DNA of 8,149 bases. Origin: CAZFLD01 sp964519835. GTDB lineage: Bacteria; Spirochaetota; Spirochaetia; DSM-27196; CAZFLD01. The notes under the pieces were generated by a model. That model was given only the letters and a program-made list of their open reading frames with translations. It had not been told where the DNA came from and did not search any database. Shown one piece after another: positions 1 through 6,762 of this stretch (position 1 is its first letter; each line of letters begins with the position of its first letter). Position numbers and translations under genes: made by a program. The stretch is taken from positions 1-8,149 of the forward strand of contig CAZFLD010000125.1 of NCBI GenBank assembly GCA_964519835.1, read 5' to 3'.

Positions 1-102
1 GTCGCGGCCTACGGAGCCGAAGACCGCCATGCGGGTAACGCCGAAACGCCGAAACCTAGGCATATTCGCCTTGAGGCCTCGGACGACCCTGTCTCGATCC
101 AC
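1..102 (-). CDS. MNT-type nucleotidyltransferase, N-terminal part (runs off window)
   Basis: Reading the minus strand from a GTG 12 nt after the DUF302 stop gives 34 residues open to the window edge. They include RRFGVTRMAVFGSVGRD near the end. The run RRFG-x-x-R-hydrophobic-x-FGSV-x-RD is the typical opening of minimal nucleotidyltransferases, with GS (residues 29-30) forming the start of the GSx10DxD catalytic motif; the two aspartates would lie beyond the edge. Family members include the MntA antitoxins that AMPylate or inhibit HEPN toxins, so a HEPN (DUF86-like) gene may follow outside the window. The start is uncertain: no Shine-Dalgarno is seen before the GTG, and an in-frame ATG at 61-63 would give only 21 residues here, lacking the first helix. 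Family assignment rests on a short stretch but the motif match is good. Confidence 0.6.
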   Translation of the reverse strand, partial: MDRDRVVRGLKANMPRFRRFGVTRMAVFGSVGRD

Positions 103-114
103 ACGAGGCGGACG

Positions 115-501
115 CTACAACGCGGCGATTACCCGCTGCAGCCGTGCCGTTACCTCTTTCGCGACGCCTTCCAAGGCCGGGTTGTTGACCGCCTGCATCG
201 AAGCGATTGGATTGACTGCCGCAACCTCGCTCTTGTCTGGGGCGGTTTGTTGCACAATAACGTTACACGGCAACATCGTTCCGATCTTGTCTTCCGCTTC
301 GAGGGCCTTGTGGGCAAACGGAGGGTTGCACGCGCCGAGAATTCGGTAGGGCCGGAAGTCTATGTCCAGCTTTTTTTTCATGGTGGCCTGGACATCGATT
401 TCCGTGAGGACCCCAAACCCCTCTTCCTGGAGTGCGGCCGTTACACGCTCAACGGCTTGCTCCAAATCGCCTTCCACCGTCTTGTTAAAGTAGTACTCCA
501 T
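115..501 (-). CDS. DUF302 domain protein
   Basis: This is a 128-residue cytoplasmic protein with no signal peptide. The start MEYYFNKTVEGDLEQAVERV, the central GFGVLTEIDV, then FRPYRILGACNPPFAHKAL and a late VNPIASM fit the DUF302 family. These are small alpha/beta proteins (about 130 residues) whose biochemical role is not established; they are often found near sulfur, metal or redox genes. The cysteine in GACNPP is a common conserved position in the family. The ATG at 499-501 was chosen because AAGGAG lies 6 nt upstream; an in-frame ATG at 594 would add 31 residues unrelated to the family. The MNT gene follows 12 nt downstream on the same strand, and the phosphotriesterase gene is transcribed away from it. 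Confidence 0.85.
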   Translation of the reverse strand: MEYYFNKTVEGDLEQAVERVTAALQEEGFGVLTEIDVQATMKKKLDIDFRPYRILGACNPPFAHKALEAEDKIGTMLPCNVIVQQTAPDKSEVAAVNPIASMQAVNNPALEGVAKEVTARLQRVIAAL

Positions 502-510
502 GTATGTCTC

Positions 511-526
511 CTTGGGATGCCCCAAG
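511..526 (-). promoter_or_regulatory. Hairpin overlapping the DUF302 ribosome binding site
   Basis: CTTGGG and CCCAAG form a perfect 6-bp stem around a 4-nt loop. In the DUF302 transcript the 3' arm ends in the AAG of the AAGGAG Shine-Dalgarno, so folding would partly occupy the ribosome binding site. The other arm touches the candidate -10 at 525-530. It could be a translational switch, an operator or chance. Confidence 0.35.
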
Positions 527-530
527 TATA
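525..530 (-). promoter_or_regulatory. Candidate -10 box for the DUF302 gene
   Basis: On the minus strand this reads TATACT, one mismatch from TATAAT, and it lies 23 nt before the DUF302 start codon. No good -35 is visible 16-18 nt upstream, so the promoter call is tentative. Confidence 0.35.
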
Positions 531-604
531 GACCATCCCGGCGGGTTCGCTCCATGCACCGCAACGGCGTCACTCGACTCCGTTCCCGGTTCATCTGCTC
601 GATT

Positions 605-610
605 TTGACA
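605..610 (+). promoter_or_regulatory. Candidate -35 box (TTGACA) for the plus-strand operon
   Basis: A perfect TTGACA stands 33 nt before the ATG of the phosphotriesterase gene. The bases 17-18 nt downstream (CACACT/ACACTT) are a poor -10. If the box is used, transcription would begin at about the start codon, consistent with the absence of a Shine-Dalgarno there. A short palindrome, ACAC-TTTT-GTGT at 629-640, overlaps the -10 position. Confidence 0.35.
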
Positions 611-643
611 TTACCGCGTTATTGCGCCACACTTTTGTGTAGC

Positions 644-1564
644 ATGCGTGTGGAAACGGTGCTTGGGTCGATCCCGAGCGAGGACTTGGGCGTGACGCTG
701 CCCCACGAGCACATCATGGTGGACTTCATCGGCGCTGCAGAGGTCTCCACGGACCGATACAAGCCCGAAGAGGTCATAGCCAAAATGGAGCCGATGCTTC
801 GGGACGCCTCGGAGCGGGGAGTGCGTGCGTTTTTCGACTGTACGCCCAACTACTTGGGCCGTGATCCCGAGCTCTTGGCGGAGCTGTCGCGTCGAACCGG
901 TGTGCGAATCATCACCAACACGGGCTGGTACCGTGGGAACTGGTTGCCCGAGCGGGCGAGCACGATGACCGCCGAAGAGATCGCCGCGGAGTGGATTGCC
1001 GAAGCCCGGGATGGAATCGACGGAACCGGCATCAGGCCGGGATTTATCAAGACCGCGGTCGACCCGGGGCCCCTCGAGACGATCGAGCGCAAATGCATCC
1101 AGGCGGCGGCATATACCTCGAAAGCGACCGGACTCACCATTGCCACTCACTGCGGCAGTGCCCCGGCCGCCGGGGGCATTCTCGACATCCTCGAAGCGGC
1201 GGACGTCTCTCCCTCCAAGTGGATTTTTGTCCACGGGCAGGCGGAGCAATCTCTCGACGATCTGGTCTCGGTTGCCCGGCGGGGCTGTTGGATCGAGCTC
1301 GATGGGATTCAGGAGAATACGGTCGAGAAGCACATACGATACGCCCGGCGCATGCTCGACGAAGGTTTTGTGAACCGGGTGCTGTTGTCCCACGACGGCG
1401 GCTGGTTTGACATCGGGAAGGAGCCCGGCGGGACCGTGCGCCCGTTTACGGTTCTTCACGACGTGTTTCTGCCGAAGTTCTTGGGAGCGTCGGATCCGTC
1501 CGCTGAGTTAGAGCAACAGCTCACCGTCGAGAACCCTGCGGCGGCCTATGGTATTGTGGACTAA
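644..1564 (+). CDS. Phosphotriesterase-family metal-dependent hydrolase
   Basis: This 306-residue protein belongs to the amidohydrolase TIM-barrel superfamily, phosphotriesterase/lactonase branch. All expected binuclear metal ligands are visible: H21 and H23 in LPHEHIMVD, the carbamylated lysine candidate K136 in PGFIKTAVD, H169 in ATHCGSA, H197 in VHGQAEQ, and D251 in LLSHDGGWF. Family members cleave lactones, carboxyl or phosphate esters; the native substrate cannot be read from sequence, and true organophosphatase activity should not be assumed. No signal peptide is seen, so it is probably cytoplasmic. The start MRVETVLGSIP matches where family members begin; the frame is open from an ATG at 500, but those 48 residues lie in the promoter region and look non-coding. 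No Shine-Dalgarno precedes the ATG. It is the first gene of the plus-strand cluster, with the next start 9 nt after its stop. Confidence 0.88.
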   Translation: MRVETVLGSIPSEDLGVTLPHEHIMVDFIGAAEVSTDRYKPEEVIAKMEPMLRDASERGVRAFFDCTPNYLGRDPELLAELSRRTGVRIITNTGWYRGNWLPERASTMTAEEIAAEWIAEARDGIDGTGIRPGFIKTAVDPGPLETIERKCIQAAAYTSKATGLTIATHCGSAPAAGGILDILEAADVSPSKWIFVHGQAEQSLDDLVSVARRGCWIELDGIQENTVEKHIRYARRMLDEGFVNRVLLSHDGGWFDIGKEPGGTVRPFTVLHDVFLPKFLGASDPSAELEQQLTVENPAAAYGIVD

Positions 1565-1573
1565 GGAGAGTAG

Positions 1574-1933
1574 GTGGCGTACTACTTGGTAAAAGCGCGA
1601 GCCCATGGGAATTTGCAGGAGCTTGCGGAGCGTTTACAAAGCGGCGAGGTACGGAGCTTTGTTCCCTTTGGTCGTGCCCTCGAATACTCCCTGAAAAACG
1701 CGCGGCGCGACAATAACGGCATGGTGACCTGGGAGGAGCTCGATTACTGCTCGCCGCCGCTCGCGCAGGAAAGGCGTGAAGTCCTGGACGACTATTTCGA
1801 GCTTCTCGAGATAGAGAAGGTGGAGGAGGGGGACGGCTGGCAGTCGATAGCCGGCCTTCCGCGGTTTTTTGACTTTCCGGCCACCGGCGCGGATCGCCCC
1901 GACATAAGGCGCGGTCGCCAAGCCAATGAATAA
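1574..1933 (+). CDS. Conserved-looking hypothetical protein, 119 residues
   Basis: I do not recognise a named family. The GTG start is supported by AAGGAG overlapping the phosphotriesterase stop and ending 5 nt before it. The protein is soluble, without signal peptide or membrane segment. It begins with a likely beta strand (AYYLVKARA), then a helix (NLQELAERLQSGEV), then FVPFGRALEYSLKNARRD, a run of acidic and aromatic residues (WEELDYCSPPLAQERREVL), and a probable helix (DDYFELLEIEKVEEG). The last ~20 residues are Arg/Pro-rich and may be unstructured. Its last 8 nt overlap the DUF432 start, which implies translational coupling. Position between a hydrolase and the DUF432/MscS pair suggests a helper or regulatory role, but nothing in the sequence fixes the function. 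Confidence 0.8.
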   Translation: MAYYLVKARAHGNLQELAERLQSGEVRSFVPFGRALEYSLKNARRDNNGMVTWEELDYCSPPLAQERREVLDDYFELLEIEKVEEGDGWQSIAGLPRFFDFPATGADRPDIRRGRQANE

Positions 1934-2783
1934 CACTCTTTTATACACGTTTGCCGCGGAGCAGACGAGACACTGGCGCTTTGGATCGCTCGACCTGTGG
2001 GTGCACCGACAACAACGGTCGTGGCTCTTTGCCGCCGCGTCCGTACCGCCTACCGGAGTCCCGACGGCGTCGGACGAACTGTTTGCCTCCGGCCCGGACG
2101 AGCTGGACAAACCCGAAGAGGTTGAGTGGAAGCGTGTTGTTCCGCGGACCATGGAAGCAACCGTTCACTTTTCACCGGTGATGGCCGACAGACCCGTGGT
2201 AGTCCGTGCTCAGTTTCCCCTCACCGTAAACCCGCGGGCGGCCACTACCGTCTACGCCGACCTACCGGTGTGGATCCGGGTCTCCTCCGGCGCTTCCACG
2301 ACGACGACCGGCCAAGACTCGGCCTCGTGCGGCGTCGCCGCAGGTGAGTTCCTGTACGAGTCGCCGGTGAAGACGCTTTCGAACACCTGGTACGGCGGCC
2401 CGCTAACGGGCAAGCTCTGCTATACGCTCGATACAACACTCCACTACGACCCCGAGCTCATTCGACGCGGAGACATTGTTGCCGGTTGCCGTTTGACCAT
2501 AACAAATCAGACCAGGCGCCCGTTCTCCGTGGGAAAGGTCGCCGTTTTTGCGAACCTCTTGTCCGTCTATCGCATCGGTGAGGGTATTGCCTCGCCCTTG
2601 CCGGCGGGCTACTGGACGGAAGACGCGCGGGCCATCTTGATCGGTGATGAAGAGCTGGCCGTCGGTGTTGGCGACAAGCCCCCTGCACCCGGCGCAAGAC
2701 TGGTGGGGCCGGCACGCGAGCGCACGTCGGAGAATATTTTAAAAAAGAGCTTGATCTTGCTCAAAAAGATCTCGAACTACTAG
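1926..2783 (+). CDS. DUF432 domain protein, MscS neighbour
   Basis: This is a 285-residue protein without signal peptide or clear membrane helix. It is rich in beta-strand patterns: HWRFGSLDLWVHRQQRSW at the N-terminus, a central VVVRAQFPLTVNPRAATTVY followed by DLPVWIRV, then SNTWYGGPLTGKLCYTL, LTITNQTRRPF, a FANLLSVYRIGEG segment and a short YWTEDARAIL. This order resembles DUF432, a family of unknown function known from archaea and some bacteria, often encoded beside mechanosensitive channels. The MscS gene 35 nt downstream agrees with that. The basic C-terminal tail (ILKKSLILLKK) could touch the membrane or the channel. The ATG overlaps the upstream gene by 8 nt. An accessory or modulating role for the channel is inference. 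Confidence 0.72.
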   Translation: MNNTLLYTFAAEQTRHWRFGSLDLWVHRQQRSWLFAAASVPPTGVPTASDELFASGPDELDKPEEVEWKRVVPRTMEATVHFSPVMADRPVVVRAQFPLTVNPRAATTVYADLPVWIRVSSGASTTTTGQDSASCGVAAGEFLYESPVKTLSNTWYGGPLTGKLCYTLDTTLHYDPELIRRGDIVAGCRLTITNQTRRPFSVGKVAVFANLLSVYRIGEGIASPLPAGYWTEDARAILIGDEELAVGVGDKPPAPGARLVGPARERTSENILKKSLILLKKISNY

Positions 2784-2818
2784 TCGGCGGCAGTTCCGGC
2801 ACTTATCACGAGGCGACG

Positions 2819-3622
2819 ATGTTTGATTGGGTTCCACAAGAGGTCCTCGACTTTTTTACGATCGACACGCTGATCCGGCTGGGGAGCGCCCTGCTATTTG
2901 GCGTGATTGCATTTGTCATTCTCAAGCTCTTTGTGTTTCTGTTGGCTCGCGCGCTTAGAAAGCGAATGTCGGACCAATCCGTCATGGTTGTCCGCAAGCT
3001 CATAACCTACTTTGGTCTTACGGTGATCCTGCTTGTTATTCTTGCCCAACTCGGTGTGAGCCTGGCGACCATCCTCGGCGCAGCGGGCATTGCCGGTATC
3101 GCCCTTGGTTTTGCCGCCCAGACGAGTGTGGGCAACGTGATCTCGGGCTTGTTTTTGATGTCCGAAAAGTCGTTTGGTGTGGGAGACGTTATTAGCGTCG
3201 GTGGCACTACGGGCATCGTTCAGTCCATCGACTTGCTGTCGGTCAAGCTTCGTACCTTCGACAATCAGTACGTGCGCCTTCCCAATGAGACCTTGATCAA
3301 GACCGAGCTCAAAAACGTTACTCGATTCCCGATCCGGCGCCTCGATATCAAGTTCCGCGTGCTCCACGAAACCGATCTCGGCCGCTTGAAAGAGACCCTC
3401 CTCGCGGTGGCTGCGACAAACAAAAACTGCCTCGACGACCCGGAGCCGTTGTTTTTGATTATCGACTTTGACAGCCTGGGCACCGAGGTGCTTTTCGGCG
3501 TGTGGTTCGCGCGGGAGACGTTCCTTGTAACCAAGAACAGTGTGATGGACGACGTTTCCAGGGCGCTCGCCGCCGAAGGTATTCACATCCCGCTATCGGT
3601 AATCCAAGGACCACTCGTATGA
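2819..3622 (+). CDS. mscS: Small-conductance mechanosensitive channel, MscS family
   Basis: This 267-residue protein has the core MscS layout and about the usual length (E. coli MscS is 286). Hydrophobic segments lie at about residues 20-43 and 61-80, followed by the pore helix TM3 from about 84 to 114. TM3 contains the Gly/Ala pattern LGAAGIAGIALGFAAQ and then NVISGLFLM. The beta domain follows, with FGVGDVISVGGTTGIV and YVRLPNETL, then the alpha/beta vestibule domain. It would sit in the inner membrane and release solutes when tension rises on hypo-osmotic shock. A weak GAGG lies upstream of the ATG. Its stop overlaps the next start as ATGA, so the dehydrogenase is likely translationally coupled. 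The MscS family call is very secure; which MscS subtype is not. Confidence 0.93.
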   Translation: MFDWVPQEVLDFFTIDTLIRLGSALLFGVIAFVILKLFVFLLARALRKRMSDQSVMVVRKLITYFGLTVILLVILAQLGVSLATILGAAGIAGIALGFAAQTSVGNVISGLFLMSEKSFGVGDVISVGGTTGIVQSIDLLSVKLRTFDNQYVRLPNETLIKTELKNVTRFPIRRLDIKFRVLHETDLGRLKETLLAVAATNKNCLDDPEPLFLIIDFDSLGTEVLFGVWFARETFLVTKNSVMDDVSRALAAEGIHIPLSVIQGPLV

Positions 3623-4611
3623 CGGGTCGAACGGTCGTTGTCTATCGCACACCAATCAAGGACCCTGACTCGCGATCGCCGGAGCTTCACGATATCGCGG
3701 CGGACCTTGTGATACGTTCCGTGCCCGATGCCGACGCCCTTGCCGATGTCGCTTTCGAGGTTGTCCCCGAGGTGGAGATCGTCCTTGGATTTTGGCCGCC
3801 GGACCTGATCGAGCGGTCGCCCAAGCTGTGTTGGATCCAACTCATGGCCGCCGGCGCGGATTGGTATGTGCGTCACGAATCGGTTGTCTCGGCCCTGAGG
3901 TCGGGGCGCCTGACGCTGACCACGGCGTCCGGTGTCCACGAGGCGTGTATGAGCGAGCACGTCTTGTTGATGCTCCTTGCACTGGTGCGGCGCTTGAAGC
4001 GGAGTCTCCGCAACCAGGCCGCACGAGCGTGGGAGAAGGGCACGATGGACGAGTTTGGGGAGCTGTGGGGTCGTCGCCTAACGGTAGTCGGGGCCGGGGC
4101 CGTGGGCCGACGCGTGGCCGAGCTCGGGACCGCCTTTGGCATGGAAGTGCGCGTGGTCCGCCGAAATGCCGGTGAGAGCGTTGAGGCTGCAGTTGAAACC
4201 GTGGGCGTGGACGCTCTTGACCGTGTTCTCCCCAACACCGATGTTGTTGTCCTCGCCGTGCCGAAGACCCCTAATACCAACGCGCTTCTGGGCGCCGACC
4301 GGATTGCGCTTCTCCCGCCGGGCGCTCTGGTCTGCAACGTCGGCCGTGGCAATGCCGTCGACGAGCCGGCGCTTGTCGAAGCACTCTCGAGCGGGCACCT
4401 TGGCGGTGCGGGCCTCGACGTGTTTGCACAAGAACCCCTGCCTGTGGACTCGCCGTTGTGGGAGATGGAGAACGTCATTGTTACGCCCCACAACTCAGGC
4501 TTTACAAACACCTACGGCGAGCGCCTGTGGCGACTCTTCCTGGACAACCTCCGCCGCTACGAGAACCGCGAACTCATGCGGAACGTGTTTGATCCGGACA
4601 GGATGTATTAG
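3619..4611 (+). CDS. D-2-hydroxyacid dehydrogenase, NAD(P)-dependent
   Basis: This 330-residue protein is an oxidoreductase interconverting 2-keto acids and D-2-hydroxyacids. The nucleotide-binding GAGAVG is at residues 158-163. The catalytic trio is R243 (NVGRGNAVDE), E272 (DVFAQEPLP) and H291 (VTPHNSGFT). The N-terminal substrate domain carries WIQLMAAGADW around 72-82, as in glyoxylate/hydroxypyruvate reductase-like members. After the dinucleotide motif the residues are VVRRN, with arginines and no acidic residue at the usual strand-2 end, which hints at NADP(H) preference. The exact substrate cannot be told. The ATG at 3619 is chosen because it forms a 4-nt ATGA overlap with the MscS stop; the frame is open 39 codons further upstream but that part is antisense-like basic sequence within mscS. 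Confidence 0.9.
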   Translation: MTGRTVVVYRTPIKDPDSRSPELHDIAADLVIRSVPDADALADVAFEVVPEVEIVLGFWPPDLIERSPKLCWIQLMAAGADWYVRHESVVSALRSGRLTLTTASGVHEACMSEHVLLMLLALVRRLKRSLRNQAARAWEKGTMDEFGELWGRRLTVVGAGAVGRRVAELGTAFGMEVRVVRRNAGESVEAAVETVGVDALDRVLPNTDVVVLAVPKTPNTNALLGADRIALLPPGALVCNVGRGNAVDEPALVEALSSGHLGGAGLDVFAQEPLPVDSPLWEMENVIVTPHNSGFTNTYGERLWRLFLDNLRRYENRELMRNVFDPDRMY

Positions 4612-4670
4612 GCCTCCCGCCGGCGCCCCACCTTCTTGCCCGCGCCCTATTGGGGCAGTAGCTTTCCCGC

Positions 4671-5195
4671 ATGGCAAATCAACAGAGCATTGTGCTTGGT
4701 GGCGGCTGTTTCTGGTGCGTGGAGGCCGTCTACCTTAGGCTAAACGGCGTGCAAGGCGCTACCTCCGGCTATGCCGGCGGCACCACGCGCAATCCCACCT
4801 ACGAAGAGGTCTGCAGCGGAACCACCGGCCACGCAGAGGTGGTCAAGGTCGATTTTGATCCGGACGTTGTGTCCCTCGAGGAAATCCTCGATCTCTTCTG
4901 GAAGGCGCACGATCCCACGACCCTCAATCGCCAAGGCGCCGACGTCGGGACGCAGTATCGATCGATTATCCTCTACGCGGACGAGGCGCAAAAAGCCGGC
5001 GCCGAAAAATCGAAGGCGGCCGCGCAGGCGGGATTCGAGGACCCGATCGTCACCGAGATCAAACCCCTCGGAGAGTTCTACAACGCTGAGAACTACCATC
5101 AGGACTACTTCAAGCGCAATCCCCGGGCCGGCTACTGCCGGGTTGTGATCGCCCCAAAGGTCGCGAAGATCGAGAAGGTGCTCGCGCAGAAGTAG
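4671..5195 (+). CDS. msrA: Peptide methionine-S-sulfoxide reductase MsrA
   Basis: This 174-residue cytoplasmic enzyme reduces methionine-S-sulfoxide, free or in proteins, using thioredoxin-type reductants. The signature GGGCFWCVEAVY is at residues 10-21, with C13 the catalytic cysteine. Other family blocks are present: GYAGG, PTYEEVCSGTTGHAEVV, FWKAHDPTTLNRQGADVGTQYRS split over the centre, and NAENYHQDY. C156 in GYCRVVI is the likely resolving cysteine. Length is typical of the compact single-domain form, with no MsrB fusion. No clear Shine-Dalgarno precedes the ATG, and the 59-nt gap after the dehydrogenase is the largest in the cluster, so it could have its own promoter. It is the last gene before a convergent boundary. 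Confidence 0.95.
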   Translation: MANQQSIVLGGGCFWCVEAVYLRLNGVQGATSGYAGGTTRNPTYEEVCSGTTGHAEVVKVDFDPDVVSLEEILDLFWKAHDPTTLNRQGADVGTQYRSIILYADEAQKAGAEKSKAAAQAGFEDPIVTEIKPLGEFYNAENYHQDYFKRNPRAGYCRVVIAPKVAKIEKVLAQK

Positions 5196-5218
5196 GCGCG
5201 ACGTCTTTGAACGCCGCT

Positions 5219-5232
5219 GCCTTTGCGAAGGC
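5219..5232. terminator. Weak hairpin in the convergent msrA / GNAT-membrane gap
   Basis: GCCTT-TGCG-AAGGC is a 5-bp stem with a 4-nt loop, 23 nt after the msrA stop. No T-run follows on either strand directly, so it is a poor intrinsic terminator. It is the only short hairpin I noticed in the 98-nt gap between the two converging genes. Confidence 0.2.
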
Positions 5233-5293
5233 TCAGTCACACTTCCACCAAGCCGAGTGGTCGCCGCTCGCTTTTATGCACCTGCGGCCGTTG

Positions 5294-6400
5294 TTACAGA
5301 AATACGATGATGGCCACGGCCGCCGCGGCGGCTACGGCGTAAACCCACCACTTCCAGCGCAGGATCCGCGGCCCGGCAAAGGCCTCGAAGATCGGGTTCA
5401 GTTCAAAGCCAAGCACAAACTTGCCGTACACGCGCGCCATTCCCGCGGTCTCTAAAACAAATCGCCCCGCCGGTCCCGTGGAAAAAGCGCCCGCGCCCGC
5501 GCGGATCATAATTCCTGCGACTACAACAACAGCCATCACTCCCACCACTCCGAGCAGGGCCGATGCCGAAAGAGCGCCCCTGTGATCAGGTTCGCGCCAT
5601 CGCGCGGACCGGGGCTGCCAAAAGGCGGGATAGAAGAACAGGCCTCGGAACCCGTTGGCAACAAGAAGCGGTACCAATCCCCCCCGGGCACTCCTCAACC
5701 GCACAGAAAGGCCGGCGAATCGCGCTGTGACGTAGGAGAGGAGCAAGCGAATCAGGAGGATTGCGGCGATTGCCGCAAGGAACGGCAACGGTCGGTCGTC
5801 ATAAAAGAGCAGGCCGAACAGCACCGGAAGAGCATTGACAACCAGGTGAAAGAGCGCGGACGTGGCGGAGTTGCCCGGCACCGTGTCCGCCGCCGTGGGC
5901 TCGCCACGGACAGTCGGCTCGAGGGCCACGCCCACCGAACCGATCCAGAGGTCAAAACCGATTGCCGTGATCTTAAACGTGGATATCACGACACGGACGT
6001 AGTTGCCCGGGCCCAGTGTGGCCAACGCCCGGCCAAAGGACATCGCCTTAAAGCCGCGGGCGGCGAACAGATTCCAGGAGGCGGTATTATCGTCTCGGAC
6101 GATGGCGGCCGCGGTCTCGATGCCCTGCTTGGCAAACTCCCCCATGGCCGTGTCCGTCAATTGCTTGGCGAGCCCTTGCCCACGGCCTTCCTTGGCGACA
6201 AATATCCACTCGACAATCCCGACGGTTCCGGAGCGTTTTAGGATAACACCGCCAAGGCACCTTTCGCCGTCCCATGCGCCGAACGCCCACTTGGGTTTCG
6301 ACACCAGGATTGCCATGCCGATGTGGAAGGCTCTGCGGGCGACCCGGAGAAGTTCTTTCGCCTCGTGCTCACTCTCTACACGACGTATCTCGATTGCCAT
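5294..6400 (-). CDS. GNAT acetyltransferase domain fused to a polytopic membrane domain
   Basis: This 368-residue protein has two parts. Residues 1 to about 130 form a GNAT fold: the acetyl-CoA motif is GRGQGLA at 72-78 after the strand IVEWIFVA, and the later motif is NTASWNLFAARGF at 105-117. From about 134 on the sequence is largely hydrophobic, with probable membrane segments near YVRVVISTFKITAIGF, SALFHLVVNALPVLFGLLF, FLAAIAAILLIRLLLSYV, a segment around VPLLVANGFRGLFFYPAFW, LLGVVGVMAVVVVAGIMI, and a C-terminal VYAVAAAAAVAIIVFL. I do not recognise the membrane part; no HExxH is present, so it does not look like a site-2 protease. Inferred role: an acetyltransferase held at the membrane, substrate unknown. 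The ATG shares its A with the VOC gene's TGA stop (TGATG); a GTG directly before it is an alternative start. Confidence 0.82.
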   Translation of the reverse strand: MAIEIRRVESEHEAKELLRVARRAFHIGMAILVSKPKWAFGAWDGERCLGGVILKRSGTVGIVEWIFVAKEGRGQGLAKQLTDTAMGEFAKQGIETAAAIVRDDNTASWNLFAARGFKAMSFGRALATLGPGNYVRVVISTFKITAIGFDLWIGSVGVALEPTVRGEPTAADTVPGNSATSALFHLVVNALPVLFGLLFYDDRPLPFLAAIAAILLIRLLLSYVTARFAGLSVRLRSARGGLVPLLVANGFRGLFFYPAFWQPRSARWREPDHRGALSASALLGVVGVMAVVVVAGIMIRAGAGAFSTGPAGRFVLETAGMARVYGKFVLGFELNPIFEAFAGPRILRWKWWVYAVAAAAAVAIIVFL

Positions 6401-6762
6401 CACCAGCTCTGTGGTCCGTCGGGGAGCTCGTGGAGGAAGGTCTGAAACTCGATCTTCCGTCCCTCGGGATCTTTGGAAAAAAAGTGGTAGATCCCATACG
6501 TGGGATTCTCTTTCGGCGGTCCGGAGGCGGAAGCCGACAAAAGCTCGTAGAACCGATCGACCTCGCGCCGCTCCCGATAATAGAAGGTCAGAAGCCCGTC
6601 GAGGTCAGCGGTTTGCGACCGGTGGAATCCAATAAGCATATTGTCATGCCTGAGGATGTCGATACCGTCCTGGCCGAGCCAGCCTTCCATGCCGATTGTC
6701 GACCGGTAGAACTGGGTAACTTCGTCGAACATCGCCGACCGTAAAAAGACAATTCCAGCCAA
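6400..6762 (-). CDS. VOC-superfamily protein (glyoxalase/bleomycin-resistance fold)
   Basis: This is a 120-residue single-domain protein. The start MAGIVFLRSAMFDEVTQFYR, then IGMEGWLGQDGIDILRHDN, a central TFYYRERREVDRFYELL and the late YHFFSKDPEGRKIEFQTF follow the paired beta-alpha-beta-beta-beta layout of the VOC fold. The final DPEGRKIEFQ is the very typical last strand, whose glutamate is usually a metal ligand. The first-strand residue usually used as ligand (His) is not obvious, so metal use is uncertain. The start is TTG, supported by AAGGAG at 6772-6777 with 9 nt spacing; an internal ATG at 6732 would remove the first strand. The gene overlaps the GNAT-membrane start by one base, so the two are probably co-translated. 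Substrate unknown. Confidence 0.85.
   Translation of the reverse strand: MAGIVFLRSAMFDEVTQFYRSTIGMEGWLGQDGIDILRHDNMLIGFHRSQTADLDGLLTFYYRERREVDRFYELLSASASGPPKENPTYGIYHFFSKDPEGRKIEFQTFLHELPDGPQSW

Noticed and set aside
500..643. 48-residue N-terminal extension of the phosphotriesterase
   Set aside because: It lies in the divergent promoter region, has no family resemblance, and the family starts at the internal ATG at 644.
611..1459. Long minus-strand open frame (282 codons)
   Set aside because: It is antisense to the phosphotriesterase gene, whose metal ligands are all in place; the translation is Arg/Pro/Gly-rich and matches no family.
2894..3586. Minus-strand open frame of 230 codons
   Set aside because: It is antisense to mscS and follows from codon bias; the MscS reading is certain.
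3873..4511. Minus-strand open frame of 212 codons
   Set aside because: It is antisense to the dehydrogenase; Ser/Arg/Thr-rich translation without domain features.
4646..4658. GCCC/GGGC mini-hairpin before msrA
   Set aside because: A 4-bp stem is too short to call a terminator or regulatory site.
5582..6241. Plus-strand open frame of 219 codons
   Set aside because: It is antisense to the GNAT-membrane gene; a charged, low-complexity translation typical of antisense to hydrophobic coding sequence.
6003..6635. Plus-strand open frame spanning the GNAT and VOC genes
   Set aside because: It crosses two well-supported minus-strand genes and has an Arg/Ser/Pro-rich translation.
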